Positions 23,566-36,442 of a DNA stretch of 64,000 nucleotides are shown in pieces. Numbering within the stretch: the first letter of the stretch is position 1; each line of letters opens with the position of its first letter. A program made the translations under genes and the position numbers. Origin of the DNA: Panorpa germanica (taxonomy: Eukaryota > Arthropoda > Insecta > Mecoptera > Panorpidae); assembly GCA_963678705.1 (NCBI GenBank), contig OY783218.1:4474152-4538151 (forward strand). The letters run 5' to 3'. The notes below the pieces were generated by a model. It was not told the DNA's origin. It ran no database searches and saw only the letters and a program-made list of their open reading frames with translations.

Positions 23566-24957
23566 TTCTGGGTTTGATAAAATAAGATTTAGTTGGTTGT
23601 GTGCAACCATAGAAAAATGAATATTGAAAATATATGATCACAAAAAAGAAAAATTCGAGAACGAAAATAGAAAAAGGAAAAAGAAGAAGGAAAAGAACAG
23701 CTGTAGAAGAGATTGGATGGAAATGGGAACAGCATAGTTAAGGCAATTCCTGTGTCATATCGAGATGCAGAAATAGGAAAAAGAATAAGGATCTTGAACA
23801 TTGAATGAGAAGGAAATTGATGAAGCACCAATAGTGTAATGTACAATGGAATAAGGAAAAAAAACTAATATATAGAAAATAGAATTATTATGTACTGTAT
23901 AAGTTATATGTTATAAGAAAAATGTGTATAAAAAATGACTTCTGATATATGTGAAATTCGTCCCTGGTATTAACGCAGCATAATACATAGGCAATTTCAA
24001 TAGCTCTGAATTATAAAATTATTTCATTACATAAAAAAACATTATCTCAAGTATCCTAATACGATAAAAACTGTCTCTACGACACTGGTATTTAACCCAT
24101 ACTCTAGTGTTTTCGATTTCGGTAACCATATTCGCAGATTATATGTATATACCTTCCAAGACGTAATACATCCCCTCAAAAGTTCGAAAGACTCAGAAGA
24201 CTAAAGAGAATTATAGATTGTAAAATAAGATTTATAATTAAATATATAGATAGGAGGGCGGGAATTTGTAAGGGGGCGATAGTTAGAAATTCTTTAAGTT
24301 AATTAGTTGATACAAGAAAATATATGTATGTATCTATATAAGACGTATTCAGACAAAAACAAACTAAACATTGTTGGTTTAACTAAATGTTATGCGTTGA
24401 AAACTGTGGTTTTAAAAGATATTTAGTGTCAGACTTTAATTACAGCGGGTGCTACGTATTTCGCATTATAACATTTATTTGTAGCAAATACATAAAAAGT
24501 TACTCTACTGCGAATAGGCTTTTTTATAAAATATTTTATTTATTATTAATTATAGATATTAATAATCTTCTTAATTATGTTATTAATAATATTATTATGA
24601 TTTAATATTTACTATCAGCAAATTTTAATGGCTAAGGGTTATTGAAGTAAGTTGCCTTACTATTGGATAGTAATACCGCATACTAGTGAAATGATGTAGT
24701 GTTGCCATATGCTGAACATCAGTTTTGTTTTTATTTATATAGTTCATTTACTAAATGTCATATTTTCGATGTTGAGCTCTACCACAGACGATCTCTTACA
24801 ATGTTGACTATATTTATGGTGTCGTAATCTCATAATGTGGGCATAAATTTTATGATTATAACATGAATTTTGATAGCAGTGTAACCCAGAAAATATAGTG
24901 CTGGTCCAATGATTAAATTTTCTACTGTGCATGTAAAATATTATATTGTATTTATTA
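23566..24957. other. AT-rich DNA, no supported feature
   Basis: A purine-rich stretch (about 23640-23720, GAAAAAGGAAAAAGAAGAAGG type) produces the serine/phenylalanine-rich minus-strand ORF at 23589-23846. A GTGTTGCCATATG word lies near 24700. Nothing else could be supported. Confidence 0.45.
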
Positions 24958-25255
24958 TTTTAATGTTTTTGCCATTATGCACTACATTCTTCTGCCTTAA
25001 ATCATTAAATTACATATCATTGGGGTAAAATACATTTTATGATCCCTATTATATCTAACCATTCTCACTCCTTCCAAAAGAAAAAATATAAACGAAACAG
25101 ATAAATTTAAATCCCTACTGCTTCTCTCTACCTCCTGTTTCTACTCTGTCATTCATTCTCCTTCCTCATTTCTTTTCTCTATTTTCGCCATCCACCTCTT
25201 CCCTTTACTGCCTCCCATTAATAACTGCACAATATTCTTTTCACTTTTTACCTTT
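24958..25255 (+). repeat. Dispersed repeat family D, copy 1
   Basis: About 298 bp, starting TTTTTGCCATTATGCACTAC and continuing through ATCATTAAATTACAT, ATATCTAACCATTCTCACTC, CAGATAAATTTAAA and CGCCATCCACCTCTTCCC. Partial direct copy at 26355-26514. Reverse-complement copy at 27075-27945. The right half is pyrimidine-rich. No terminal inverted repeats were recognised. Confidence 0.75.
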
Positions 25256-25340
25256 TATATTGTATTTTAAACTCATCAAAAATGTATAGAAGGCTAATGT
25301 AATTATTATTGAAAAATAAAACACGTTTTTAAGTAAAATA

Positions 25341-25413
25341 AACCTTGATATTAGCTTGTGGCTAACTAGCAAGTTTAAAACTCGCACTGGTAAAACAATT
25401 TTCTGTCTGAGAA
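25341..25413 (+). repeat. 77-bp repeat, single unit
   Basis: AACCTTGATATTAGCTTGTG, then ACTAGCAAGTTTAAAACT, then ACAATTTTCTGTCTG. The same unit occurs at 1608, 19998 and 53448. Confidence 0.7.
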
Positions 25414-26214
25414 TGTATTAATCGGATTAATCAAATCAAACAATGTTTACAACCTCTTCAAATCAGCAACATGTAAACAAGTGACGGCGAATATTGCTAA
25501 TGTACTACATGTGTTTAACATAAATTATATTTCAATAAAGATTGTGGTAATTAAAAACTATTAGGTGCTATCCATACTAATTGCCTACAGTAATTAATAA
25601 ATAATTACACATACTCGTCACAAATCTTTCTTAATTAATTAGAATATATAATTAAATGAATAAACAAAGATCACCCAGTTGTATAAAATGAACATGAGAT
25701 CGATCAAGTGCTATGCTAGTGCCTTACTGTTTGTTATAGCGCTACTACTGTTTAAGAATTTGATGTATAGGCTTATTATGAACGACACGATACACTTGGG
25801 TACGAAAAGGCGCGCTTCTTAAATAAACGCTCTAAGCTACATAACACAAAATAAAATATATTATATTCCATTCCCTGTACATATGTATACATATATAATA
25901 TATTCATTTTATATATGTTTTAGTAATTATTTGTATGTAAACTGTAAACTATGTCTTTAGGGTTCCTTAACGGTAAACTTTAAATAAGGTATATAAATCT
26001 TATGGTACACCTTAAGTGAGTGGGAGGGAGGTAGCTAACTTCAACGCGAACGTCTCCTAAGGCTTCATTCAACAAGCAAAGAAATACTACATTTATCTTT
26101 GTAATTAATTCCTTCCGTTTTGACGCATGGGTTAAGGAATAAACATCACTTTTATACGTACATCTGAATTTGTAAGTTTTAAATTAATGAAAAGTTTGTT
26201 AGATCTCTAAAACT

Positions 26215-26656
26215 TCTCATAAAGAATTTTAAGAATTAAAATAAAACAATTTGGTGTAGTATCCTCTTTTGTCACGTTTCTATCACTATTATACTTCAAT
26301 TATAGTTCGCATCAACTTTATCTTCATATGAATTCCGACTGGTGAAGTGGTTTCATGCCTTAAATCATTAAATTACATCTCATTATGCTTACATTTTGTG
26401 ATCCTTATTATATCTAACCATTCTCACTCTTTTCAAAAGAAAACATAAAAATAAAAATAAAACAGATAAATTTAAACCCCTACTGCTTCCCTCTTCCTGC
26501 TACTCTTCCTTCTGTTTCTCATAAAGAATTTTAAGAATTAAAATTAAACAATTTGGTGAAGTATCCTCTTTTGTGACGTTTCTATTACTATTGTACTTCA
26601 ATTATAGTTCGCATCAACTTTATCTTCATATGAATTCCGACTGGTGGAGTGGTTTC
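26215..26656 (+). repeat. 140-bp direct duplication flanking a family D copy
   Basis: The layout is A-B-A'. A (26215-26354) and A' (26515-26656) are near-identical, with roughly seven differences by eye, both running from TCTCATAAAGAATTTTAAG to GACTGGTG(A/G)AGTGGTTTC. B (26355-26514) is a partial family D copy matching 24985-25140. This looks like a tandem duplication of a D-plus-flank unit, or a recombination product between two D copies. A 140-bp duplication is far too long for an ordinary target-site duplication. Confidence 0.8.
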
Positions 26657-27074
26657 GCCATTTATAGCCGATAAAATAAACATTTTATATGAACGACTGT
26701 GAGAAACTGAACTTTTTCATGACAAAAAAATCAAATGCATCTTCAATATGATGGCAAAGTGATTCCAAAATGTTTACTTGGTTGATTCGATACTAGTTCC
26801 ATCACGAATCACTAATAGTTAACATATAATTAATTAAACAAAGTAATATTTAAATCTAGTTGAAATATATCAGAAATCAATCCGAAAAACACAGCAGCTT
26901 GTTAATAACTTCACCTGTTCTTATGCAGTATCAGTTACATTTTCCCGGTGTCTCACAGTTATAAAGTAAAAATGAATTTTGTGTCAAATTTAAACAATTT
27001 TACAGAAGTTTCGTTCGGTCAAAGTGACTTTCAAAATGGTACATTAAAAGGGCATCTTACTGCCTAATAAAATT

Positions 27075-27945
27075 TGGCAAAAATCTTTCCTTATTAAAGG
27101 GAGGCAGTGAAGGGAAGAGGTGGATGGCGGAATTAAAGAAAAGAAACGAGGAAAGAGAAGTAACGCCAGAGCAGAAGTGATTTTAATCTGAAGTGACAAA
27201 GAGACGAAGACAAGAGGTGTTGCTTTTTTCTTTTGGAATTGGAATTATAAATCTTTTGGAATGTAATTAAGCACAATGGGCTTGTGTCCTATGTCTTAAT
27301 TTCTACAAAAGTGTACTATATATTGATAAAGTGGGTTACTAGAACCTCAAATGTTCAATTATTTTTTAATAACTCCTTATATGTTAAGAGATATTAACAA
27401 TTAAAAAAATCATTTTGTCTCTTTAATTATTAAAAGGAATCAACGTTGTACACAAGTGCATTTGATATCACAATCGTTGTATAAGGTTACCAACCTTACA
27501 GCTCATAAATCTCTGCTATATGTATTTATATATCAAAATATCAAATATTATTTACAGCTATTTCAAGGAACAATAAAATTCCAATATTATGTCTGCCTTA
27601 GCAGAGTTAAATAAAATAAAAACTTATTATTCTTTGACTTGACTTGATTATTTGACTACCAACAGCTACAGAACATTACCATAGTACTGACCTACTCAAC
27701 AAATAACTGACGTTAAAATGCATTTCATGTCATACAAATATGGCCGACCATTTCTAGCGCTAAAATTACAATTCAAACTTTCAATTGCCATAACTCCGTC
27801 AATATTTATTAACATCAATTTCAATCAACAATTGAAAAATCGACCACTAAAAAATGAGGACACAAGCCCATTACATGTAATTTATTAATTTAAGGCGGAA
27901 GAATGTAGTGCCTAATGGCAAAAAACATTATAATAAATAATAGTA
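27075..27945 (-). repeat. Family D copy 3, split by a T element
   Basis: The reverse complement of 24958-25255 in two pieces: 27075-27274 (GGAGGCAGTGAAGGGAAGAG, GGATGGCGGAA, then CTTTTGGAAT) and 27873-27945 (ATGTAATTTATTAATTTAAG, then GAAGAATGTAGTGCCTAATG). T copy 4 sits between them, so D was present before T inserted. Confidence 0.75.
27275..27872 (+). mobile_element. Family T element, copy 4
   Basis: A 598-bp element with intact 16-bp ends (AATGGGCTTGTGTCCT and its complement). It lacks about 32 bp present in copies 1, 2 and 5, just after CTCCGTCAATATTTA. It is inserted within family D copy 3. Confidence 0.87.
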
Positions 27946-30900
27946 GTAATAGTAGTATTGAATTCATACAATGGACATGGATAAGAGCCTATTTTCCATA
28001 AGAAGATATTCAAATTAGTATCCCGACCCCTGATACCATTTATTTCAGTTTCAACGAGCTTTATATTCATGTTGGGGTAAAATATATAATGTTACACCAG
28101 TAGAAACACTCCTTTAGAGAGGTATGGTATAAAGGTACCTCTATAAATGATAATAGCAAATATAATTTGTCGGGTTTCATTTATTCCATCTTTTTTATGT
28201 GAATAACAATAGATTTTCGTAAAGACAAGAGAAAGAGACATTGATCAAAAGATATGATGGTGGTGCCCTTATAAAAAAAAGAAAAGACAATAGAAATATA
28301 ATAGAGACAACTAAATTCAACATTTACAAGGCTCAATTCCTGATGGTGGTGATGCCCTTACGTTCAGCTGAAGCCGGAGCCGGAGCCGGAAAGAGACACT
28401 AGTGACGACGATGATGAGGAGTGAAGGAACAATGAGACGTGAATCGAGTCTCCCTAAATATCGGATGACATTTCCAAAGACAATGCAATACTTATTGTTT
28501 GAGAAAAAACGTGCGCAAGAAAGAATATCAAATATGCTGATTGTTGTGTTAATAATAAAAAAATGAATTAGGAAGTTAATTATATGGGATGGGATTAAAT
28601 TAATAAAGCGTGATATTCAACGTCCCCGTAGGTCATCAACTCCTAGTGTTAGATCATTATTTATGGGAGATGGTAAAGAATTTTTTTACGGAATTGATGA
28701 CATTAACAAACAATACAGACCTGGGTGTAATTCACGAGTAAATTGCCCCATAAATTATATTACATTCGAAAAAAAATTATGTTTCTATGAACTTTGTCCA
28801 CTTTCTATTCTTTAGTGTTTCGCTTTCAACGTTTAACATTAAAACATTCTTTGCGTTCCGATTCAAAATTTAAAGAAACTATTAAAGTTGCACTTTTAAC
28901 ATATGGACCCCACACTGACCTATGTTAAAACGGATGTTTTGTGACATAACAATGGTAATTTTCTATGACAAGATGAGAATATGACAAATATTGTCCTGTA
29001 AATAAAATTGCAGCAATAAGTGGTATTCGTTTTTATATAAAATAGTGACTAAAAGATCGCGATTTGCGCACAGAGATCTTTCTGCACCTTGAGAACATCC
29101 TTAAGATTAAAACATAAAATTAAAAATGAAACCCTTCTAGTAGAACTAATTACAATCTTCATCTTGAAAAAATATAATTATCAACCTGTTATACAAATTT
29201 ACTTCGTTTATACGAAAGACATTTCCCAAAGAAGACAAATTTCAGCAAATTACTTAGATAAAACAAGTAGATTTTAAGAAACGCCATTAATATAAAAGAC
29301 AACAACTAATTAATCTTAGTATAGAATCAATTTTAATTTAATTTAACTTTGAAAGCGTTTGTTTATCGTCACTGATTTTCTGATTATTTTAATTTAAATC
29401 TTTACTTCATTTGTTTCTGTCTCTAGTAGTTTACACGCACTTCATTTCTCTGATTCACTCAACGATCTTCTATCTCATTCATTCACTATTAGAATCGTAT
29501 GTTTATCTCTTTCGGATGGCGTCGAGACACGTCATGGTTTTAAACGTCTTTTGTCTCCAAAACAGCGTGTTAATACCCATTTACATACATTAGTCTAGCG
29601 GAGTAAACACAGACAAATTGTAAGACGAACGAAAATGTAACAGACACTAGCAATCTGGGGCGGAGGCGGCGGGGGCCGGGTTAACAATACGAAGTACATA
29701 CAACAATACGATTAGTACGAGAAATGAAACAATTTTATAATTCACTGAGCTGTTGTTAAAATTGATTAAACATAACCTCACTTTGTGTACGTACTATGAA
29801 CGGTGGTTACATTTGTTGTTATTTGTAGATTCGTTTAACCAAATACAGGGTGTTCTAAATGAGAAGATGCTAATTAAAATTTACATAACTTTTCAATTAA
29901 AAGACGAAACGAATTCTTTTTTATTACTATGTATACTATAAAAGTTCAATTCATAATATTAGGTATGGGTGAACTTTTAAGATGTTTAAAAGTAATATAA
30001 ACTTTCAATTGCATTCTCTATTACTTTTCCAATACTTAGTATTTCTATTTCGGTAAAACAAACATCCAGTGACGAATTTAACAGCACACGGCTAGGGCCA
30101 CCCTGCACACCACCGCGACCCTCTACTTTCAATTTCATACATAAAAAATGCACTATCATATGACACAATAAATAAGAAATATCATCATAATATTATTTAA
30201 TAAGCATCTTATTAAACACAATGTATTAGCAATTAGAAAATAATGATCACATATATTTTGAATATAATATGTTTGCATACGAATGGCGAATATTCCGAGT
30301 AATTATATCATTGCTAAATAATCATTAGCAATAAAGAAGAACAATTAAAACGACGTAAAGCAACAAATTATTGAGTATGTTGTGACATTAATGTTATGTA
30401 AGTTTCCGTTTTATAATTCAAATTAAAACGTTAATACGTGCTCTTTTATATTACAGTTGAAGGCAACCTTAAGTTAAGACGTGTACTTTTTGAATATGGC
30501 GTAAATGAACAGGCCAACGATTTCTAATGTAATTTTTAATGAACGTGATTTAATGTTAAGATGCAAAATATATTTTGCAGTACAAAAGTGTATGAAAATA
30601 CATTGTTTTCTGTACTATAAATTTGTAAAGTTAAAACAAAAGTGACTTTTTACATTAATGGCATTTCGATATATCAAATTAATATTGAATGGAATTTGTA
30701 TATTATTATAGATATTAATATTCGCTAAACATTAAAGTTTTATCTAATATAACAGAAGTTACCTACACTTTTAAAAATGTTTTTACGTTTAATACACAAA
30801 TGTATATTAACATTAAGAACGGAATATATTTATAATATATTTTTTTATATTCCATATAATCAATATTAATTTTTACTTAATTATTATACATCATTTTAAA

Positions 30901-31095
30901 CTTTTGTTTGAATTTATAAAATTTTAATTTTATTAAAATGCATCAGTATGATAATCAGAATAAATATGTGGTATTTGGATTGTACAACATGTCTTATAAA
31001 ATAAATTAGATATTAAATATGAAATATGTATTAATAAACATCTTGATAATTAGGAAATATTAACATCCACATCAATTAAACAAATAACAGTGTAT
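27946..31095. other. AT-rich DNA with two GC-richer patches
   Basis: One GC-richer patch (about 28340-28470) holds a (GCCGGA)3-like run near 28375 and a GACGACGATGATGAGGAG run. The other is a G-rich tract near 29656-29682 (GGCGGAGGCGGCGGGGGCC). Neither carries a convincing exon. A possible terminal-exon segment at 30457-30526 is listed separately. Confidence 0.45.
30457..30526 (+). CDS. Weak exon-like segment after a strong acceptor
   Basis: CTCTTTTATATTACAG is followed by an open frame of 22 codons ending in TAA. The peptide starts EGNLKLRRVLFEYGVNEQAN. Its spacing of Gly-Asn-Leu and Leu-x-Glu-Tyr-Gly recalls one ankyrin repeat (GNLxxVxxLLEYGA type), but one short segment cannot establish this. 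An open frame of this length after an AG is fairly likely by chance. Confidence 0.15.
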
Positions 31096-31096
31096 A

Positions 31097-31140
31097 GTGA
31101 ATAGGGAACTATGCCTACAGCGCACCTAGTGGCATGCCTC
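31097..31140 (-). promoter_or_regulatory. CTCF-like core, copy 1
   Basis: On the minus strand: GCCACTAGGTGCGCTGTAGG followed by CATAGTTCCCTATTC. It resembles the CTCF core CCASYAGRKGGCGC with one G missing. A related segment, including the CATAGTTCCC tail, lies at 60490-60540. The two may be copies of one short repeat and not independent binding sites. Confidence 0.3.
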
Positions 31141-31959
31141 TCCTACGTTTCATCGATGTAAAATCGTGTATACATCATGTGCTACTCAGTAAAAAAATTT
31201 GAAATCTATTGTAGAGAAAAATTATTGAACCGTAGAGCTTAAACTATTTAAATATGAATATAATAAAGCACCCACAATGTTTGTAGTAAATGTAATATAA
31301 ATGTTGTTAGCGCCTGCAATAAATTATAATACTAAAATCCCACAATTCAGCCAACTATGAGGAAATTGCAACATATAAATTTACTTTAATATGACGTTAA
31401 TGAAATTTTCTTATTTCAGCATTGTTGTCAAGTTGCTGGTACTTGTTTTACATTAAACAGGGGGTGGGAATATTAGGGGTTTGTTTCTATGTTCTGTGTT
31501 CTTTTTGAAAGGGTAGGGGTTCTCTAAAATTCATGCAAGAAAACCTAATAATTCTGTTTACCCCGTTAAAATTATTGCTGTAACTGTAAAGCTTAGTGTA
31601 CTACGGTAAGTTATTCTGTTATTTCTGTAATGTTCTTCTTTCACCCTGTTAAGGGATGGATATAAGGGTTGAAGATTTCGAGGTAACGTTTTATGAATTT
31701 TAAAAGAGACGTGAATAATTAAAACGACTTCATTTCATTTGTTTTATGTTATAATTAGATAATTCTTAAGAAAATTTATAGGCCGCGATGATTAATATTC
31801 GAAGAGAATTTTATGCTTTTATTTTGGTAATTCATTTTCTATGGATTACTTGCTATTGTTTGAACCTTGTTACAGAAGAAATTTCACTGATGAGTTTTCC
31901 TAATTAGAGGCCTGCAACACAGAAAGTATGCGCAGCCAGCAAAACAAGTATGCTATCTT

Positions 31960-32190
31960 ACGTTCATGTAATATTTTACTTAAGCAAAACCAAGTATATT
32001 TTAATCCAAAAAAGGGTTATCTTATTACTACATAGTTACCTTAATAGCCTTCAATCCTTAAAAAGAGGTTCTTAAGACGTTTTGATCGTATGGTAAATAA
32101 GTCAGGAAACGTTGTATATTAGGTAAGATCAATGACGTAACTTTTGTTATGTTAGATAAACCTTAAATACACGTAACTGTGTTTACGAGT
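31960..32190 (+). repeat. Family C repeat copy
   Basis: Landmarks in order: ACTTAAGCAAAACCAAGTAT, CTTATTACTACATAGTTACC, AAAAAGAGGTTCTTAAGACG, AACGTTGTATATTAGGTAA, then GTTAGATAAACCTTAA. It is one of the clearest copies and was used as the reference for the others. Confidence 0.6.
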
Positions 32191-32334
32191 GCAATATACA
32201 TACTTGAGATCAACCAAGGAATCTCTTTTGCGCATGGAATGTATTAAAAATGGAAATCATAGATGGAAAGAAGATAGGAATTGGACGTGACGTAACGAGA
32301 CAACTTGTTTATGATTTTTGATCCCCTTAATGAT

Positions 32335-32442
32335 CAATAATTTCTATAATATTGCGACTTGTTAAAAAATATTTGGATAATTGAAGTCCTGATAGTCAAA
32401 TTTGTAAATATATAGTACAGTATTATAAAATTGTTCACATCC
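32335..32442. mobile_element. Family T end fragment
   Basis: TTTCTATAATATTGCGACTT, then AAGTCCTGATAGTCAAATTT, then a terminal GTTCAC. This follows the order of the right part of T copy 3 (23130-23232), including GAGGTCCTGTTAGCCAACTT. It is diverged and lacks a clear terminal repeat. Confidence 0.45.
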
Positions 32443-33119
32443 CCATTCTTTTTACCGAAAATGAGTTATCTCAATCAATTTCTAGTATCTAATTACAGGT
32501 TCGATTCCTTCCAGTGCCGATTCATGCCTATAACATATATAAAAAGAATCCATTGCTAATAAATTGCTTAAAAATGTTAATATCAATTAGCAACTAGTGC
32601 AAAAAGATCTGTAGTAGTGTGTCGTATTTAACATCTAAGATTAATGAGCTTCATGAGATTAATTGTAGTTCCCCATTTCCACATCACACACTTATAATTC
32701 TAATAACGTTTCTGATTCAAATATAAAATATTTACTGACTATACAACTGGTGTTAAATACATATGTATGAATGAAATAGATATATAATTAAAATAATATG
32801 TTGAAAAGAGATAGAATAAGAGAAGTTGAATATTTAGATATTACTACTGTAAATTACATGTGTTTTATTCAAAGGATTTTAATTGCTATTTCAAAATAGC
32901 TTGGATTAATATTACAACTGTGGGAGTTAGACCTGAGAGCTGTGTTCTTCATTTTGTAATTATTTGACACTGGGATACGAATTTGGAGTTTAACCACGTA
33001 GCTAGTGATATGCCTTACTTCATTTTGAAGATTGTTGTCCTCTATAATTCAAAATACCCCGGAATAGGCTTACCTAATCGTTAGTTATACTATTAAACTT
33101 ACTAACAATAACATAAAAA

Positions 33120-33330
33120 TGTATGTTTCAAAGCTAAAATACTTTCAGTGTTATTATTAAAAAGGACTTCTTGAGATTGAATAATTCTTAAAAAGTTTTA
33201 GGAGTAGGCTACAAATACGCAACAAATTCGATTTATTTTTCAAAAGCAGTAAAATAGGTAACAAAATTTTTTTCCTTAGGTAACATAGTTACGTTAGATA
33301 AACCTTAAGTACACGTAACACAAAATTTAG
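33120..33330 (+). repeat. Family C repeat copy
   Basis: AAAAAGGACTTCTTGAGATT, then TTATTTTTCAAAAGCAGTAA, then AGGTAACATAGTTACGTTAG, then ATAAACCTTAAGTACACGTA. It matches 31960-32190 most closely at its right end. Confidence 0.6.
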
Positions 33331-33394
33331 ATAACAGTTTAGTTTCAAGATCCAAAAGAATAGAGTGTACTGGTTTAGATTATTATATTACCTG

Positions 33395-33800
33395 TCTTAA
33401 TTTTAAATATTGTTATTTGCATCAACTCTGCTATTTTTAAAGTAACCATTATTACGGTGGTCTTATAGACATCAGGTACTTCCACAATTGTAGCAATAAA
33501 ACCCAACTAAAAATTTATACTTTTTACAAAAGGTTTATATAGGCTAGACAGGTGAAAAATATCTCAGATTTAGTCTAGGATTTAGTAAGTAAATAACTAT
33601 AATTGGAATAACTACTTTTCTTTTCAGTTCACCTTTCTGAAGACTAACGTATTTAGTTTCTTCACGGCACTGACAAATTATGAAAATCCACGCTTATATA
33701 TAAGTTTAGATATAAGAAAATAATTGTATTTCCAGTGTTTTAAATTCAACTAATAAATATTCTGAAACAATAAAAATACCTACGTTAATTAATAAAGTTA
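33395..33800 (-). repeat. Family G repeat, copy 2
   Basis: A reverse-complement counterpart of 255-745. It ends next to the TA-flanked MITE at 33805. Confidence 0.7.
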
Positions 33801-33804
33801 ACTA

Positions 33805-34007
33805 TAGTCCAAATCATGATACTTCGGCGGCGACTTATATCTAAAAGAGGTTATAAGAGCGGTATAAATCTAGAATACGATAATAAATTTTATCTATATA
33901 CATTATAGAAAAATAAGTAAGTCAGTACTTTTTAGTTATATCGGCAGATTATACCCCACAACTTGTTTTAAGTATGAGTCGTCGCCGAATTCTCGTAATT
34001 TGAGCTA
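33805..34007. mobile_element. TA-flanked MITE, family M, copy 1
   Basis: About 203 bp with terminal inverted repeats of about 50 bp. The left end TAGTCCAAATCATGATACTT and the right end (TAGCTCAAATTACGAGAATT on the minus strand) share TTCGGCGRCGACT and CTTAAAA-type words. It is flanked by TA on both sides (33803-33804, 34008-34009), as for Tc1/mariner-type insertions. The element at 37377 is a second copy. Confidence 0.75.
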
Positions 34008-34786
34008 TATGTACGTATTTAATACTATGTTTTTAAAATAAATAATTTACATATAAATAAAATTATCTTATTAATTAAATTATTTATAATTGTCCAAAAG
34101 TCTAAAAATGTTTTTACTTTTGGAATTTCCATTTAGAAGAAATCCTCCCTTATAATACAATATTATTTTGCTAAGCTAATCCAAATAAGATTATATCAAA
34201 TTCCATTTGTAACTCACCCAAATAAAATGACAGATCACCCTTCACCCTTTTAGTTGTTTAAATGCAATTATTTTTTTCTTCACTCTAGTTAAAAAATAAA
34301 GTTTCTCGCCCTTTTCTTGGTTATTAAATACAAAGAGGGGTTGGGGTGGTCTACGGTCGCCATTAATTAGACCGTTGTGGTTTTAAATGTATAAAGTAAA
34401 AACCCCTTTTATTTCTTACAAAAAAGGGTGGATTTTTAAAGACATATAAAGTCTGTGGTATTACTGTAATATATTTACGCACCTGAGTTTCTCTGGGCGA
34501 ACGGGTTGGAGAAATAGAGCTTTTTGTAAGCTTTTTCTGAGCTTTTAGGTTGTATAAAGTGAGAATCATATATTTAAAAGGCTTTTATATTACAAATTTC
34601 ATTTTTAGAAAAACTTTTTTATATTTATTTACGGAATTACGAATGTTTTGGTTTACTGCAGTTAAAGCACAGAAATTAAATTAGGTTCAAAGGATTTTAA
34701 GATTTTAATATTAATAAAAAAAAAGGTAAAGTGAAAGATATATCATAAGGCTTATGAAAATATGAATTATTAAGATAAGTGCGCTG

Positions 34787-34841
<55 letters not shown>
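34787..34841. repeat. Compound (CA)n(TA)n microsatellite
   Basis: About nine CA units run directly into about nineteen TA units. The overlapping ORF with an Ile-Tyr run is a by-product. Confidence 0.95.
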
Positions 34842-35033
34842 CATTTATCTTTTAAAATATCAATCGATTGTACTAATATATCCCGACAAGCGGAAACTAA
34901 ACACAACTGCTATTAAAACTAAATCGAAAACCCTCAAAAAAATTAAAAAAAAGATGCAGTAAGTTTTCAACAGATAGTTATCACTTAAATCTTTCCCTTG
35001 TGGTGTTAAACTAGTCAAACGCTCTGTGCTACA

Positions 35034-35125
35034 GTGCGTTGTAAAATATACGGTAGTATACACGGCCTTCTTGGATGTCTATTTGTCGTGCGTTGTAAAA
35101 TATACGAAGTGTCTATTTAAACTGA
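35034..35125 (+). repeat. Small direct duplication
   Basis: GTGCGTTGTAAAATATACG occurs near 35036 and again near 35090, each followed by a TGTCTATTT word. The repeat spacing is about 54 bp and the second copy has an internal deletion. Confidence 0.6.
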
Positions 35126-36442
35126 AGTCGTAACTTATGTATGTATTACACTTGCCTGTTGTTAGATATTTAACAAACTCAATAGCAAATATATCAATAG
35201 TTTAATATATAATACATAATTTATATATAATAAACCCGACGAAATAAAATTAAAAAATTATATCTGTTATAAACTAAATCGGAGATTCAACTGGCTAAAA
35301 CACATCCATAACAAAAATAATCAGTAAAGAACCTAGTTTAGCTAAATGCATTGATATCGATAACGTACAAACATTTTTTCGTATCGTAGAATTACGAATA
35401 GCCTGATCACAATTTGAGTAAGATTTTTAGAAACAGGTTCTAAGTCACAAGAAGAAAATATATTTGGGTACGTTCTGGAAAAGAAATTTCGTATTTTAAA
35501 GTTTAAATTTATGAGGTTGCTTCTGAAACTTTCGAAACGGATACTATTTGATTTTGTTGTCCATTAGTCCCCCTATATCGTCCAAATGTCGATTACTATA
35601 CTAAGTCGCGTTCTAGAATATTGTATTCGAATTTCATACGCTTCGGATCCAAATTGTTTGTAGGGTGGCAGCATATCGCTGCAAAGCTACAAGACACTAC
35701 TATACATTTTTCATAATCACAGAATTCAGAAATCATTTTAATAGAATTGTTTTGTAAAATTATATTAACTATTACAAAAATTAAATTTCTTGAAATCAAT
35801 TAATGTTTAATATACTCGGTTTTTAATTTTATTATTGTATTATATCTATTTATATTAGATTTAAGAACATTTTTAACAATGTATATACAACCATTCTATT
35901 GTCAAGCTGGTCCAGTAACTGTAACACAGAAGTCCTACAAAATCTTTGAGATCCAAAGTCAACGTATCGTGGTTTGTAAGAAATGAGAAAGGATCTTAAC
36001 ATATACTTCCCTTAAAGACATAAATAATATATAATAGATAGAATAGAAGCAATTTCATCTTCATCCGAAGTTTACTTAGTAACAAACAAAAAAGTAACAG
36101 ATGAAAACGACATTACTCCCTCATAAATATTAATAATTCACGTATCTGTGAATTAATTAATAGGTAATGGATCAATTACTCTCAAATCAATACCTCAATG
36201 GCACAAAATGTATTAAACGTCATATATGTTCAAAAAATTATGCCAGTTAATAAAAAAATCACAAGTTATAGATTAAAATAGGCCGCCGAATCCGTAACAC
36301 ATAAAATCTATGTATTAATTCTAACTAAAGAAACCAATACATGTTCAATATATAATACAATGATGGATTACTAAAATAAAATGTAACAGAACTATATAAT
36401 AATTCGAATCCTTAAAACGTGTTCCCTGTTTTCATTTTTCAG
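35126..36442. other. AT-rich DNA, no supported feature
   Basis: No repeat shared with the window and no credible ORF was seen. Confidence 0.45.

Noticed and set aside
24958..27945. Family D as a TIR transposon
   Set aside because: GTGCCTAAT...GGCAAAAA words at the two ends of copy 3 are in direct and not inverted orientation, so terminal inverted repeats are not supported.
31413..31500. Open frame after TTTCTTATTTCAG as an exon
   Set aside because: There is a good acceptor but no convincing donor, and two frames are open with dissimilar, unrecognisable peptides.
32490..32540. tRNA-like B-box GGTTCGATTCC
   Set aside because: Only the B-box matches. No A-box or cloverleaf could be formed.
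34697..34906. 69-codon ORF with Ile-Tyr and Cys-Val runs
   Set aside because: It is a translation of the (CA)n(TA)n microsatellite.
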